From: an uncultured Cyanobium sp.
GTDB lineage: Bacteria; Cyanobacteriota; Cyanobacteriia; PCC-6307; Cyanobiaceae
NCBI GenBank assembly: GCA_937919075.1
Contig: CALFOF010000216.1
Coordinates: 1-16,420 of the forward strand
Length of the DNA stretch: 16,420 nucleotides
Direction: 5' to 3'
Positions 6,549 through 14,555 of this stretch are shown piece by piece. Position 1 is the first letter of the stretch. Every line of letters starts with the position of its first letter. The translations under genes were made by a program, and so were the position numbers. The notes beneath the pieces are model-generated. The model had not been told where the DNA came from, did not search any database, and saw only the letters and a list, made by a program, of their open reading frames with translations.

Positions 6549-6962
6549 TCAGCTGTCTGGCTCGTCTTCCAACAGCAGCGAGTGGAACTCGCGATACAAC
6601 TGCTCGTGCTCGCGGATGGCGGCGGCATCGGGGGCGCCCGCCAGGGGCACCCGGCGGGTGCGGGCAGGGCCAGGAATCGCTGGCGTTGCTGCTCTCGCTG
6701 CGGCAGGCGGCTGCTGGCGCTGACGCTCGCGCCTGGCGGTTTCGAGCGCCGAAAGGCGCTCCATCAGATGCGGCGGCACCTTGCCATCGGGGCTCGCCTT
6801 GATCAGCTCATGAAACAGCTTGTCGGGGTCCTGCTCGGTTTCCACCGCATGCAGCCGTGGCTGCGGCGCGGCAGCGGGCCGGGCCTGCGGGGCCGGCAAG
6901 GGCTGGGGGAGCTGGCGGCCCAGCTCCCGGAGCCGCTCAAGGCTGCGGGGGTCAAAGCTCAT
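6549..6962 (-). CDS. hypothetical protein, 137 aa, proline/alanine-rich
   Basis: This protein has no recognised domain. An N-terminal helix (SFDPRSLERLRELGRQL, 2-18) is followed by a Pro/Ala-rich linker (20-36). A probable helical pair (DKLFHELIKASPDGKVPPHL and MERLSALETARRERQR, about 47-83) precedes a second Pro/Ala linker, and the protein ends with an acidic helix (IREHEQLYREFHSLLLEDE, about 116-134). It is soluble, with no signal peptide or membrane segment. It lies 18 bp downstream of the pentapeptide-repeat gene on the same strand, so the two are probably co-transcribed. Such short charged proteins with disordered linkers are frequent among picocyanobacterial conserved hypotheticals, but no function can be assigned. 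Confidence 0.68.
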   Translation of the reverse strand: MSFDPRSLERLRELGRQLPQPLPAPQARPAAAPQPRLHAVETEQDPDKLFHELIKASPDGKVPPHLMERLSALETARRERQRQQPPAAARAATPAIPGPARTRRVPLAGAPDAAAIREHEQLYREFHSLLLEDEPDS

Positions 6963-6980
6963 GGCACAGAAGGGGGACCA

Positions 6981-7499
6981 TCAGGCACAGCCAAGGCTGG
7001 CGCGGGTGGAGCGGCCGGTGACGGGGTTGGTGCCGGTGGCATCTAGGCACAGCTTCTTCAGCACATCGGCGCGGAAGGGAACGTTGGTGAAATCAGCGCC
7101 ATCGATCTTCACCGCGTTGAACTTGGTGTTGAAGGCGAAGGCATCTTCCAGCAAGGCGTCGCGCAGGTCGGTGCCATCCAGTACCGCAGAGTCCAAGGTG
7201 GCCTGGCGCAGGTCGGCGCCATGCAGATCGGCGTCCTGCAACTTGGCGCCGAACAGGGTGGCCCCCCGCAGATCGGCGCCGGAAAGATCGGCCTCGCGCA
7301 GGTTGGTGAGGCTGAAGGTGACACCACGCAGATCGCTGTCATGGAAGTCGGCGCCGATCAACACCTGCTTGGCGTAGTCCATCGCCGCCTGGGCCGCAGG
7401 CACCGGCAGCAGCACCACGCCGAGGAGCAGCACCAGCAGCAGCGAAGCGAGCCAGGAGCGGCAAGGAAGGCCGGCGCGGCAGCGCAGCGGGGAGGCCAT
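6981..7499 (-). CDS. secreted/thylakoid-lumen pentapeptide-repeat protein
   Basis: The 172-aa protein has a long signal peptide (hydrophobic core about 17-33) with a likely cleavage site after AQA at 38. It is followed by pentapeptide repeats (A[D/N]LXX) over about 47-143, for example GADFHDSDL, READLSGADLRGATL and HGADLRQATL, which should fold as a right-handed quadrilateral beta-helix. The C-terminal LCLDATGTNPVTGRSTRASL segment followed by GC supplies Cys151 and Cys171. This tail is typical of cyanobacterial and chloroplast lumenal pentapeptide proteins (the TL15/TL17 kind), where the cysteines probably form a disulfide. Biochemical role of the family is unknown. It starts 50 bp from the divergent yraN gene and is followed after 18 bp by the 137-aa gene. 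Confidence 0.9.
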   Translation of the reverse strand: MASPLRCRAGLPCRSWLASLLLVLLLGVVLLPVPAAQAAMDYAKQVLIGADFHDSDLRGVTFSLTNLREADLSGADLRGATLFGAKLQDADLHGADLRQATLDSAVLDGTDLRDALLEDAFAFNTKFNAVKIDGADFTNVPFRADVLKKLCLDATGTNPVTGRSTRASLGCA

Positions 7500-7549
7500 G
7501 GCGGCAAGGGACAGAGAGGGAACTTTAGGAACACACGCCTTGGCCGTAC

Positions 7550-7948
7550 GTGGAAGCAGCCCGACCGCAACAGAGCGCTGACCGGGCGCGCAGCCGTTGC
7601 GCCGTGCCGGGCCGCTGGGCGGAGCAGCGGGCGCTGAGGTTGCTGGAGGCGAGGGACTGGCAGTTGCTCTCCCAACGCTGGCACTGCCGTTGGGGCGAAC
7701 TCGACCTCGTTCTGCTCAAGCCGGGCCGGTTGCTGCTGGTGGAGGTGAAGGGACGGCGCCGCAGCGGTGCCGATGGCTGGGGCAGGGCCAGCCTGGATCG
7801 ACGCAAGCGGCAGCGGCTGGCGGCCGCCTGGTCGTGCTGGCTGTGCGATCACCCCAGCTGGATGAATGTGCCGGTGGAAGCGGTGTGCGCCTTGGTGCCG
7901 CTGCCACCGGCGCGGGCGCCGGTGCGCTGGCTGCGCTTGGAATGGTGA
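7550..7948 (+). CDS. YraN family (UPF0102) endonuclease-fold protein
   Basis: The 132-aa protein has the UPF0102 core: GRWAEQRALRLLEARDWQLL (21-40), the GELDLV motif (49-54, with the acidic Glu50 and Asp52 positions), and VEVKGRR (64-70), which matches the E-x-K of restriction-endonuclease-like folds. The family is thought to be nuclease- or Holliday-junction-resolvase-like, but its role is unproven. The start is a GTG at 7550; a second GTG just before PGRWAEQ would give a protein closer to the usual family length of about 115-120 aa. It is divergent from the pentapeptide gene, with about 50 bp of shared upstream sequence, and convergent with the secreted protein gene. Confidence 0.85.
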   Translation: MEAARPQQSADRARSRCAVPGRWAEQRALRLLEARDWQLLSQRWHCRWGELDLVLLKPGRLLLVEVKGRRRSGADGWGRASLDRRKRQRLAAAWSCWLCDHPSWMNVPVEAVCALVPLPPARAPVRWLRLEW

Positions 7949-7981
7949 GGGCAGGCGGCCGGTTCACAGCGGACGGCGCGC

Positions 7982-8290
7982 TCAGGGACTGGCCGGGTTG
8001 CCGGGCGCAGGCGTGCTGCTTGCGGGAACCGCCGGATCGGGAACGGTGAACTCCACCGTGCAGCGGTAGCGGGTGGTGTTCATCCCCACCGAAACGTCCT
8101 CGCAGCGGGTGCTGGTGACCGTGGCCCCCGCAGGCACCTGCTGCATGGCCCGCTGCTGGGCATTGTCGCGGTCCCAGACGGAATCAGCGGTGGCGCTACC
8201 AGCCAGCGCCGGACCACTCAGCAGGGACAGGACAAGGGCGGCGATCCAGCCACCCCAAGCCTGCGGAATGACAGGTGTCAACGGTGTCAT
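7982..8290 (-). CDS. small secreted/periplasmic hypothetical protein with two cysteines
   Basis: From the ATG at 8290 the protein has 102 aa. A hydrophobic signal sequence (about 13-30, ending GPALA before GSATADSV) suggests export. The mature part has a helical QQRAMQQ stretch and two cysteines, TRCEDV (Cys63) and RYRCTVEF (Cys77), that could form a disulfide, then a Pro/Ser-rich tail. GTG 8299 and ATG 8296 are also in frame. I chose 8290 because the Shine-Dalgarno-like GAGGGG at 8304-8299 is then 8 bases away. The gene is divergent from ksgA and convergent with yraN. Function unknown. Confidence 0.68.
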   Translation of the reverse strand: MTPLTPVIPQAWGGWIAALVLSLLSGPALAGSATADSVWDRDNAQQRAMQQVPAGATVTSTRCEDVSVGMNTTRYRCTVEFTVPDPAVPASSTPAPGNPASP

Positions 8291-8357
8291 CGCCATCACC
8301 CCTCTTTATTGCCTCTTCATAGCCGCGCCAGAAGGCAATGTGGGAGATCTCACGCCC

Positions 8358-9257
8358 ATGGTCATGACCTTCAGCGGCCACCGGGCCCGCAAACGCTTCG
8401 GCCAGCACTGGCTCACCGATGCCGGCGTGCTTGATCGCATCGTGCAGGCGGCCGAGCTCCACGACGTCGACCGGGTGCTGGAGGTGGGGCCGGGCCGGGG
8501 GGCACTCACCGAACGGCTGCTGCAGAGCCCCCTGGCCAGCCTCACGGCGGTGGAACTCGACCGAGATCTGGTGGCCGGGTTGCGGCAGCAGTTCGGGGCC
8601 GATCCCCGCTTCTGCCTGCTGGAAGGCGATGTGCTCGAGCTGGAGCTGCCACCGGCCACCAAGGTGGTGGCCAACATCCCGTACAACATCACCGGTCCAT
8701 TGCTGGAACGGCTGGTGGGCCGGCTCGACCGCCCTGCCGCCACGTCCTACACGCGGCTGGTGCTGCTGGTGCAGCAGGAGGTGGGGGAACGCATCCGTTG
8801 CCGTGCGGGCAGCAGCGCCTACAGCGCCCTGAGCGTGCGCATGCAGTTGATGGCCCGCTGCCAGGGCGTATGCGCCGTACCACCCCGTTGCTTTCAGCCA
8901 CCGCCCCGGGTGCACTCGGAGGTGATCGTGATCGAGCCCTTGCCTGCGGCGGAGCGGCTGCCCGTTGCCGTGGCCGCCACGGTGGAGCGGCTGCTGCGGC
9001 GCTGCTTCGCAGCCCGGCGCAAAATGCTGCGCAACACCCTGGCGGGCCTGCTGCCGGCGGAGGCGCTCAGTGCCCTGGCCGCTGCCGCCGGCATCGATCT
9101 GCAGCAGCGTCCCCAGGAGCTGGAGCCCCAGCGCTGGGTGGCACTGGCGGAGGGCTTGAATCAGGCCGAAGCCTCAGCGCCAGCCCCCCCTTTCCTCCGA
9201 GGATGCGGCGTGCATCCATCCCGATCCGTAGCCGAACGCGACCCATGGCAGCACTGA
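8358..9257 (+). CDS. ksgA: 16S rRNA (adenine1518/1519-N6,N6)-dimethyltransferase
   Basis: KsgA/RsmA dimethylates two adjacent adenines in the 3' hairpin of 16S rRNA late in small-subunit assembly, using S-adenosylmethionine. The 299-aa protein shows the family start RKRFGQHWL (11-19), the SAM loop [15 protein letters not shown] (41-55), VELDRDL (65-71), the catalytic [11 protein letters not shown] (106-116), VQQEVGERI, and [12 protein letters not shown]. The frame is open upstream to 8073, but ATG 8358 (or ATG 8364, two codons later) gives the family length. The last 30 or so residues (after LAEGLNQAE) are a Pro/Arg-rich tail beyond the normal end and overlap ispE by 13 bp. Co-occurrence with ispE is a widely seen bacterial arrangement. 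Confidence 0.95.
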   Translation: MVMTFSGHRARKRFGQHWLTDAGVLDRIVQAAELHDVDRVLEVGPGRGALTERLLQSPLASLTAVELDRDLVAGLRQQFGADPRFCLLEGDVLELELPPATKVVANIPYNITGPLLERLVGRLDRPAATSYTRLVLLVQQEVGERIRCRAGSSAYSALSVRMQLMARCQGVCAVPPRCFQPPPRVHSEVIVIEPLPAAERLPVAVAATVERLLRRCFAARRKMLRNTLAGLLPAEALSALAAAAGIDLQQRPQELEPQRWVALAEGLNQAEASAPAPPFLRGCGVHPSRSVAERDPWQH

Positions 9258-10240
9258 GCCGCAGCATCACCGTTCTCGCTCCCGCCAAGATCAACCTGCA
9301 CCTTGAGGTGCTCGGGCTAAGGCCGGATGGCTTCCACGAGCTGGCGATGCTGATGCAGAGCATCGATCTGGAAGACCGGCTGATCCTGCGCGAACGCGAC
9401 GACGGCCACCTTCAACTGAGCTGCGACCAACCGGGGCTGCCCACCGACGGCACAAACCTGATCAGCCGCGCCGCCCTGCTGCTGCAGCAACGGCTGGAGG
9501 GGCCGACGCGCGGCGCCGAGATCCAGCTGGAAAAGCGCATCCCGATCGGGGCCGGGCTGGCGGGAGGCTCGAGCGACGCTGCCGCCGCCCTGGTGGGCCT
9601 GAACCAGCTCTGGAACATGGATCTCCCGCCGGCAACCCTGCTGGAACTGGCGGCGGAACTGGGCTCCGATGTGCCGTTCTGCCTGGCCGGGGGGAGCCAG
9701 CTGTGTTTCGGGCGGGGAGAGCAGCTGGAGCCATTCCCGGCGTCAGCCGATCCCCTGGCTGTGTTGCTGATCAAGGATCCGTCGGTGAGTGTGTCAACGC
9801 CGTGGGCCTACGGACGCTGCCGCGAGCTGCGCAGCGACTTCTACCTCGACTGCGAGGCTGACTTTGAGCAGCGCCGGGAGCACCTGCGCCGCGGCCAGCT
9901 GCTGGCCGCTCTGCGAGGGGAGCGCGGGCTGCCGCTCCTGCGCAACGACCTGCAGGCTGTGGTGGAGCCGGAGCAGGCCAGCGTGCGCCAGGGCCTGGCA
10001 CTGCTGCGCAGTGTGAGCGACGCCCTGGGCGTGGCGATGAGCGGATCAGGGCCCAGCCTGTTCGCCCTGTTCAGCAGCGCCGCTGAGGCTGCCACGGCAC
10101 AGCAGCAGCTCACACCGGCCTTGCAAGATGCGGGGTTCGACGCCTGGAGCTGCCGCTTCTCGCCAGCAGGTGCCAGGGTCGTCAACGATCAGGCCATGCC
10201 CCCGGCCGGCTCCGTTCCCGATCCCGACGCCCCACGATGA
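9245..10240 (+). CDS. ispE: 4-diphosphocytidyl-2-C-methyl-D-erythritol kinase
   Basis: IspE phosphorylates CDP-methylerythritol with ATP in the plastid-type MEP pathway, which supplies isoprenoids for carotenoids, chlorophyll phytol and quinones. The 331-aa GHMP kinase contains APAKINLHL (12-20, with Lys15), the ATP loop [15 protein letters not shown] (100-114), [10 protein letters not shown] (136-145, with the catalytic Asp142) and [15 protein letters not shown] near the C-terminus. ATG 9245 lies 13 bp inside the end of ksgA. An in-frame ATG at 9203 would add 14 Arg-rich residues and is less likely. Its TGA overlaps the next ATG (ATGA at 10237), implying translational coupling with the DUF3082 gene. 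Confidence 0.95.
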   Translation: MAALSRSITVLAPAKINLHLEVLGLRPDGFHELAMLMQSIDLEDRLILRERDDGHLQLSCDQPGLPTDGTNLISRAALLLQQRLEGPTRGAEIQLEKRIPIGAGLAGGSSDAAAALVGLNQLWNMDLPPATLLELAAELGSDVPFCLAGGSQLCFGRGEQLEPFPASADPLAVLLIKDPSVSVSTPWAYGRCRELRSDFYLDCEADFEQRREHLRRGQLLAALRGERGLPLLRNDLQAVVEPEQASVRQGLALLRSVSDALGVAMSGSGPSLFALFSSAAEAATAQQQLTPALQDAGFDAWSCRFSPAGARVVNDQAMPPAGSVPDPDAPR

Positions 10241-10581
10241 GCGACCCCCAGCAGACCGATCCCGGCAGCGGCATCGCACCGGCCACCGCCGCCGCCACGG
10301 CACCACCCCGCAAGGGCCCGCTCAGCTTCCTGTCCGGCGCCCTCACCAGCGGCGCCCTGGCCTGGGTGAGCCTGCTGCTCAGCCAACGGGTGGTGACCTA
10401 TTTCGCCGTCCATCCGCCGCACTACAGCAAGCCGTTTGCACAGAGCATCGGCACGGCGATGAAGACCCTGATCGTGGGCATGAGCTTCCTGGCCACCTTC
10501 AGCTTCGCCTTCGTGGGCCTGGGCCTGTTCCTGGTGTTCATTCGCAGCCTCTTGCCTTCCAGCTCCACCGAGCCTTCCTAA
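10237..10581 (+). CDS. DUF3082 membrane protein
   Basis: The 114-aa protein has a disordered, Pro/Thr/Ala-rich N-terminus (1-25). Two predicted membrane helices follow, about 29-50 ([20 protein letters not shown]) and about 75-105 ([20 protein letters not shown] and onward), linked by a loop with [18 protein letters not shown]. This pattern matches the cyanobacterial/plastid family DUF3082, of unknown function, usually found next to ispE in picocyanobacteria as far as I recall. Its start overlaps the ispE stop by 4 bp. Confidence 0.85.
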   Translation: MSDPQQTDPGSGIAPATAAATAPPRKGPLSFLSGALTSGALAWVSLLLSQRVVTYFAVHPPHYSKPFAQSIGTAMKTLIVGMSFLATFSFAFVGLGLFLVFIRSLLPSSSTEPS

Positions 10582-10615
10582 AGTCGTTGGCACCACGGGT
10601 TCCGACACCGCTGCG

Positions 10616-10711
10616 ATGACCCCTCACGATCTCGGTCTGCTGGCCCTGCTGCTCTCACCGGGGATGATCCTGTCGGTGCTGTTGCTCGCCACCTTCGCCG
10701 CCGGCGGCTAG
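10616..10711 (+). CDS. putative 31-aa single-pass membrane microprotein
   Basis: From ATG 10616 to TAG 10709-10711 the frame encodes 31 aa: MTPHDLGLLALLLSPGMIL then SVLLLATFAAGG. Nearly all of it (about 6-28) is one hydrophobic helix with a central Ser-Pro-Gly break. It sits in the 211-bp gap between the DUF3082 gene and pdhB, on the same strand, 34 bp after the DUF3082 stop. Length and composition are like the very small photosystem, cytochrome b6f and NDH-1 subunits, but the sequence does not match any I recognise. There is no Shine-Dalgarno sequence. Confidence 0.5.
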   Translation: MTPHDLGLLALLLSPGMILSVLLLATFAAGG

Positions 10712-10740
10712 AAGGCTCCGCAGCACTGCCCCCGCAGGCC

Positions 10741-10749
10741 TGAGATAAG
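10741..10749 (+). promoter_or_regulatory. possible extended -10 promoter for pdhB
   Basis: TGAGATAAG reads as an extended -10 element (TG, one base, then GATAAG) about 44 bp before the pdhB GTG start. A matching -35 box is not evident. Transcription would start near 10756. The match is modest, and readthrough from the ispE-DUF3082 block is equally plausible. Confidence 0.28.
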
Positions 10750-10792
10750 TTGGCCCCACTTCCGGCATCCGCGCCGGGTCCGCACCTCCCCT

Positions 10793-11776
10793 GTGGCAGA
10801 AACCCTTCTGTTCAACGCCCTGCGCGACGCCATCGACGAGGAGATGGCGAAAGACCCCACCGTCTGCGTGTTCGGCGAAGACGTGGGTCAGTACGGCGGC
10901 TCCTACAAAGTCACCAAAGACCTCTACGAGAAATACGGCGAGCTGCGCGTGCTCGACACCCCGATCGCCGAAAACAGCTTCACGGGCATGGCCGTGGGCG
11001 CCGCCATGACCGGCCTGCGGCCGATCGTGGAAGGGATGAACATGGGCTTCCTCCTGCTCGCCTTCAACCAGATCTCCAACAACATGGGGATGCTGCGTTA
11101 CACCAGCGGCGGCAACTACACGATCCCCACGGTGGTGCGTGGCCCCGGCGGGGTGGGCCGTCAGCTCGGGGCTGAACACAGCCAGCGGTTGGAGGCCTAT
11201 TTCCACGCCGTGCCCGGCATCAAGATCGTTGCCGTCAGCACCCCCACCAACGCCAAGGGCCTGATGAAGGCCGCCATCCGCGACAACAATCCCGTGCTCT
11301 TCTTTGAGCATGTGCTGCTTTACAACCTCAGCGAAGAGATCCCTGAGGGCGATTACATCTGCGCCCTGGACCAGGCCGATGTGGTGCGCGAAGGCAAGGA
11401 CGTGACGATCCTCACTTACTCCCGCATGCGCCACCACTGCATCAAGGCGGTGCAGCAACTCGAGGCCGAGGGTGTCGATGTGGAGCTGATTGATCTGATC
11501 AGCCTCAAGCCGTTCGACATGGACACGATCAGCCGCTCCATCCGCAAGACCCATCGGGTGATCGTGGTAGAGGAGTGCATGAAAACTGGTGGCATCGGCG
11601 CCGAGCTGATCGCCCTGATCACCGAACACTGCTTCGATGATCTCGACGCCCGTCCGCTGCGCCTCTCCAGCCAGGACATCCCCACGCCGTACAACGGCGC
11701 CCTGGAGAACCTCACGATCATTCAGCCCAGCCAGATCGTGGATGCCGCCCGGCGGCTCAAAGCAGGCACCCTCTGA
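10793..11776 (+). CDS. pdhB: pyruvate dehydrogenase E1 component, beta subunit
   Basis: PdhB pairs with the E1 alpha subunit (not in this window) in the thiamine-diphosphate-dependent decarboxylation of pyruvate, feeding acetyl-CoA to fatty acid synthesis and central metabolism. The 327-aa protein matches the cyanobacterial/plastid E1-beta at full length: [19 protein letters not shown] (26-44), [19 protein letters not shown] (53-71, with Glu60 as the cofactor-contacting Glu), [16 protein letters not shown], and a C-terminal transketolase domain ending [14 protein letters not shown]. The start is a GTG at 10793, as no ATG fits the family N-terminus [11 protein letters not shown]. Only 1 base separates its stop from secD. 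Confidence 0.96.
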   Translation: MAETLLFNALRDAIDEEMAKDPTVCVFGEDVGQYGGSYKVTKDLYEKYGELRVLDTPIAENSFTGMAVGAAMTGLRPIVEGMNMGFLLLAFNQISNNMGMLRYTSGGNYTIPTVVRGPGGVGRQLGAEHSQRLEAYFHAVPGIKIVAVSTPTNAKGLMKAAIRDNNPVLFFEHVLLYNLSEEIPEGDYICALDQADVVREGKDVTILTYSRMRHHCIKAVQQLEAEGVDVELIDLISLKPFDMDTISRSIRKTHRVIVVEECMKTGGIGAELIALITEHCFDDLDARPLRLSSQDIPTPYNGALENLTIIQPSQIVDAARRLKAGTL

Positions 11777-11777
11777 G

Positions 11778-13295
11778 ATGGCACGCCAACAAGGATGGGT
11801 GGCCCTGATCCTGGCCCTGGCGATCGCCGCCGGGGCGGTCCTGGTCACATTCCCGCTGCAGCTCGGCCTTGATCTGCGCGGCGGCAGCCAGCTCACCCTG
11901 CAGGTGATGCCGGCCGGCGCGATTCGTCAGGTGCAGAGCGAACAGCTCGAAGCCGTGCAGGAAGTGCTCGATCGCCGCATCAACAGCCTCGGGGTGGCCG
12001 AATCCACTCTGCAGCGCGTCGGCGACGACCAACTGCTGCTGCAACTGCCCGGTGAGCAGGATCCCAGCCGGGCCGCCAAGGTGCTGGGCACCACCGCCCT
12101 GCTCGAATTCCGGGTCCAGAAACCCGACACCGAAGAGGAGATGCAGGCGCTGCTGCGGTTGAAAACCCAGGCCTCTGCTGTGCTCGCCCGGCTGCAGAAC
12201 AGGCGTGCCGCTGCGCCCCCCACACCGGGCCTGCCCCCAGGTGCCACACCCCCACCGGCGCCCAGCTTTCCCGCCGAGGAAATGGCCAAAGCTTTTACCG
12301 CCCTCGGCCTGGAAGTGCCGGCGGGAGCCAGCGAAGCCGATCAACTCGAGCTGCTGCTGGCCGAGGTGAACACACGGGTGGTGGCTCTTTACGAGCCGGC
12401 CGCCTTGACCGGCCGCGACCTCACCGGTGCCGGCCGCCAGCAACAGACCAATGGTCCCGGCTGGGAGGTCACGTTGAACTTCAACCGCGCCGGTGGGGAA
12501 GCTTTCGCACGGCTCACCCAATCGATCGCAGGCACCAATCGCCTGCTAGGCATCGTGCTCGATGGCCGTTCGATCAGCGAGGCCAGTGTGAGCGAACAGT
12601 TCAAGGCAGCCGGCATCACCGGTGGGGCCGCGAGCATTTCCGGCAACTTCACCGCCGATGAGGCCCGGGATCTCGAAGTGCAGCTGCGTGGAGGCTCGCT
12701 TCCCCTGCCGATCAAGATCATCGAAGTGCGCACTGTGGGGCCCACGCTTGGAGCCGAAAACATCCGCTCCAGCCTGGTGGCGGCCCTGGGCGGCCTGGCG
12801 CTGGTGGCGGTGTTCATGGTGGTGGTCTATCGCTTACCGGGATTCGTGGCGGTGCTGGCGCTGCTCTTCTACGCCCTGTTCAACCTGGCGGCCTACGCCC
12901 TGATCCCGGTCACGCTTTCGCTGCCGGGCATCGCCGGCTTCATCCTCAGCGTGGGCATGGCGGTGGATGCCAACGTGCTGATCTTTGAGCGGGTGAAAGA
13001 AGAGCTGCGCAGGGGCAACACCTTGATCCGCTCGATCGACACCGGCTTCTCCCTGGCGTTCTCCTCAATCATTGATGGCCACCTCACTGGCCTGATCAGT
13101 TGCGTGGCCCTGTTCACCCTGGGCACTGGCCTGGTCAAAGGCTTTGCGGTCACCCTTGGCATCGGCCTGGTGCTGAGCCTGTTCACTGCGCTCACCTGCA
13201 CCCGCACACTGCTGCGGCTGCTGATGAGCTACCCCTCGCTGCGGCGCCCCACCTACTTCCTCCCGGGCCGTGAGCTTTCCTCCCCTGCCGCCTGA
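11778..13295 (+). CDS. secD: protein translocase subunit SecD
   Basis: SecD, with SecF, uses the proton gradient to pull proteins across the membrane after SecA/SecYEG insertion, in cyanobacteria at both plasma and thylakoid membranes. The 505-aa protein has TM1 (about 8-28) and the LGLDLRGGSQL motif (29-39). A periplasmic P1 region follows, then five C-terminal membrane helices from about 332, with GMAVDANVLIFERVKEEL (393-410) and IDGHLTGLISCVALF (432-446). A Pro/Ala-rich insert (about 145-166) interrupts the periplasmic region. The open frame extends upstream into pdhB, but ATG 11778, one base after the pdhB stop, matches the family N-terminus. Confidence 0.96.
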   Translation: MARQQGWVALILALAIAAGAVLVTFPLQLGLDLRGGSQLTLQVMPAGAIRQVQSEQLEAVQEVLDRRINSLGVAESTLQRVGDDQLLLQLPGEQDPSRAAKVLGTTALLEFRVQKPDTEEEMQALLRLKTQASAVLARLQNRRAAAPPTPGLPPGATPPPAPSFPAEEMAKAFTALGLEVPAGASEADQLELLLAEVNTRVVALYEPAALTGRDLTGAGRQQQTNGPGWEVTLNFNRAGGEAFARLTQSIAGTNRLLGIVLDGRSISEASVSEQFKAAGITGGAASISGNFTADEARDLEVQLRGGSLPLPIKIIEVRTVGPTLGAENIRSSLVAALGGLALVAVFMVVVYRLPGFVAVLALLFYALFNLAAYALIPVTLSLPGIAGFILSVGMAVDANVLIFERVKEELRRGNTLIRSIDTGFSLAFSSIIDGHLTGLISCVALFTLGTGLVKGFAVTLGIGLVLSLFTALTCTRTLLRLLMSYPSLRRPTYFLPGRELSSPAA

Positions 13296-13301
13296 GTTCC
13301 C

Positions 13302-14300
13302 ATGAGCCCCACAGCCGCGGATCCAGCTCCGGCGATCCGTTATTTCCGCATCAATCGCCATCGCCGGCTCGCCTGGTCCGCCTCAGGAGCCGCCTGTCTG
13401 CTGAGCCTGCTGGGCCTGCTGCTCAGCTGGCTGAATCCGTCGATCGGCCTGCCGCTCAAGCCCGGCCTCGACTTCACCGGGGGCACCCGCATCCAGTTGG
13501 AGCGGGCCTGCGGCGATGGTTGCCCTCCCCTCAGCGCCTCGCAGGTGGAAGATCAGCTCGCCCAGGTGAAACTGCCCGACGAAGCCGGTGTGGCCGCTCC
13601 ATTGCTGGAGCGGGCGCCCCTACAGGTGCTCGACGGCGGACGCTCGATCGACCTGCGCATGCCCACGCTCAGCGCCGACCAGAGCACAGCATTGGTCAAC
13701 CAGCTCAACAGCCGGATCGGCCCGTTTCTGCCTGGCGACACCTCGGTGGAAACGATCGGCCCCACCCTCGGAGCTCAGCTGCTGAGGAGCAGCCTGGTGT
13801 CCCTGCTGGTGAGTTTCGCAGCGATCGCTCTCTATATCAGCTTCCGCTACGACCGCCTGTTCGCCTCCCTGGCCATCCTGTGCCTCGCCCACGACGTACT
13901 GATCACCGCCGGGCTGTTCGCCTGGTTGGGGCTGTTGCGTGGAGTGGAGGTGGATTCTCTGTTCGCCGTTTCGCTGATCACGGTGGCGGGCTACTCCATC
14001 AACGACACCGTGGTGGTATTCGACCGGATCAGGGAGCAGAAAACCGTGCTAGGCCATCTCCCCATTGATGAGCAGGTGGATGTGGCTGTGGATGTCACCT
14101 TCACGCGCTCCATGTACACCTCGCTCACCACGCTGTTGCCCTTGCTGGGCATGATCTTCTTCGGTGGCAGCAGCCTGTTCTGGTTCGCCGTGGCGCTCGC
14201 CACTGGAATTTCTGTGGGTAGCTGGTCAAGTCTGGGGGTGGCTCCCACCCTGCTCAGCCTGCTCTCCGCGCCGCGCCAGGTCAGCACTGCTTCCCCATGA
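13302..14300 (+). CDS. secF: protein translocase subunit SecF
   Basis: SecF is the partner of SecD in the proton-driven export complex. The 332-aa protein has a cytoplasmic N-terminus with FRINRHRRLAW, TM1 (about 25-43), the GLDFTGGTRIQL motif (55-66), a small periplasmic domain with FLPGDTSVETIGPTLG, then five helices from about 160. The conserved YSINDTVVVFDRIREQ lies at about 230-245 and FTRSMYTSLTTLLPLL at about 266-281. It begins 6 bp after the secD stop, so the pair is certainly an operon. Its TGA overlaps the ATG of a small downstream ORF (ATGA at 14297). Confidence 0.96.
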   Translation: MSPTAADPAPAIRYFRINRHRRLAWSASGAACLLSLLGLLLSWLNPSIGLPLKPGLDFTGGTRIQLERACGDGCPPLSASQVEDQLAQVKLPDEAGVAAPLLERAPLQVLDGGRSIDLRMPTLSADQSTALVNQLNSRIGPFLPGDTSVETIGPTLGAQLLRSSLVSLLVSFAAIALYISFRYDRLFASLAILCLAHDVLITAGLFAWLGLLRGVEVDSLFAVSLITVAGYSINDTVVVFDRIREQKTVLGHLPIDEQVDVAVDVTFTRSMYTSLTTLLPLLGMIFFGGSSLFWFAVALATGISVGSWSSLGVAPTLLSLLSAPRQVSTASP

Positions 14301-14479
14301 GAAGAGTTCCGCTTGTGCCGGTGGTGCTCGTGCTGCTGGCGCTCCTGGAACTCAGGTCCGAATTCCTGCTGCTCAGCGACCACTTCACCCTGGCCGCCGT
14401 GATCGCCGCCGTCAGGCGCCACCCGTTGCCGATCGGCGTACTGGTGCTGGCGCCCGAGCTGTTCCACCGCTTCCGCTGA
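14297..14479 (+). CDS. 60-aa hydrophobic protein coupled to secF
   Basis: The ATG lies within the secF stop (ATGA, 4-bp overlap), a classic sign of translational coupling. The 60-aa product is Leu/Val-rich, with a first helix (about 4-18, VPLVPVVLVLLALLE) and a second (about 44-56, PIGVLVLAPELF), joined by a charged loop containing RSEF, DHFT and RRHP. It ends FHRFR. It has no signal motif beyond the hydrophobic start. I recognise no named family; an accessory role with SecDF is inferred from position only. Confidence 0.6.
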   Translation: MRRVPLVPVVLVLLALLELRSEFLLLSDHFTLAAVIAAVRRHPLPIGVLVLAPELFHRFR

Positions 14480-14497
14480 TTCCCGCTGAGGTGGACT

Positions 14498-14539
14498 CGA
14501 TCACGGCCGTTTCGGCGAAGCGATCAGGGCCGTTTCGGC
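14498..14539 (+). repeat. imperfect 19-bp direct repeat in convergent gap
   Basis: CGATCACGGCCGTTTCGGC (14498-14516) and CGATCAGGGCCGTTTCGGC (14521-14539) differ at one base and lie 4 bp apart (23-bp period). Each holds a small hairpin, GCCG-TTT-CGGC. The second copy leads into CGGCT (14536-14540) and AGCCG (14550-14554), which could form a 5-bp stem with a 9-base loop next to the AI-2E stop. The region lies between the convergent 60-aa ORF and the AI-2E gene. Confidence 0.6.
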
Positions 14540-14555
14540 TCCTGCTTTGAGCCGA

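Noticed and set aside
7200..7360. Repeated GCAGGTCGGCGCC-like units that could look like a DNA repeat array
   Set aside because: They are the codons of the pentapeptide repeats on the minus strand; the period is about 15 bp and units are diverged, so this is not a CRISPR or satellite.
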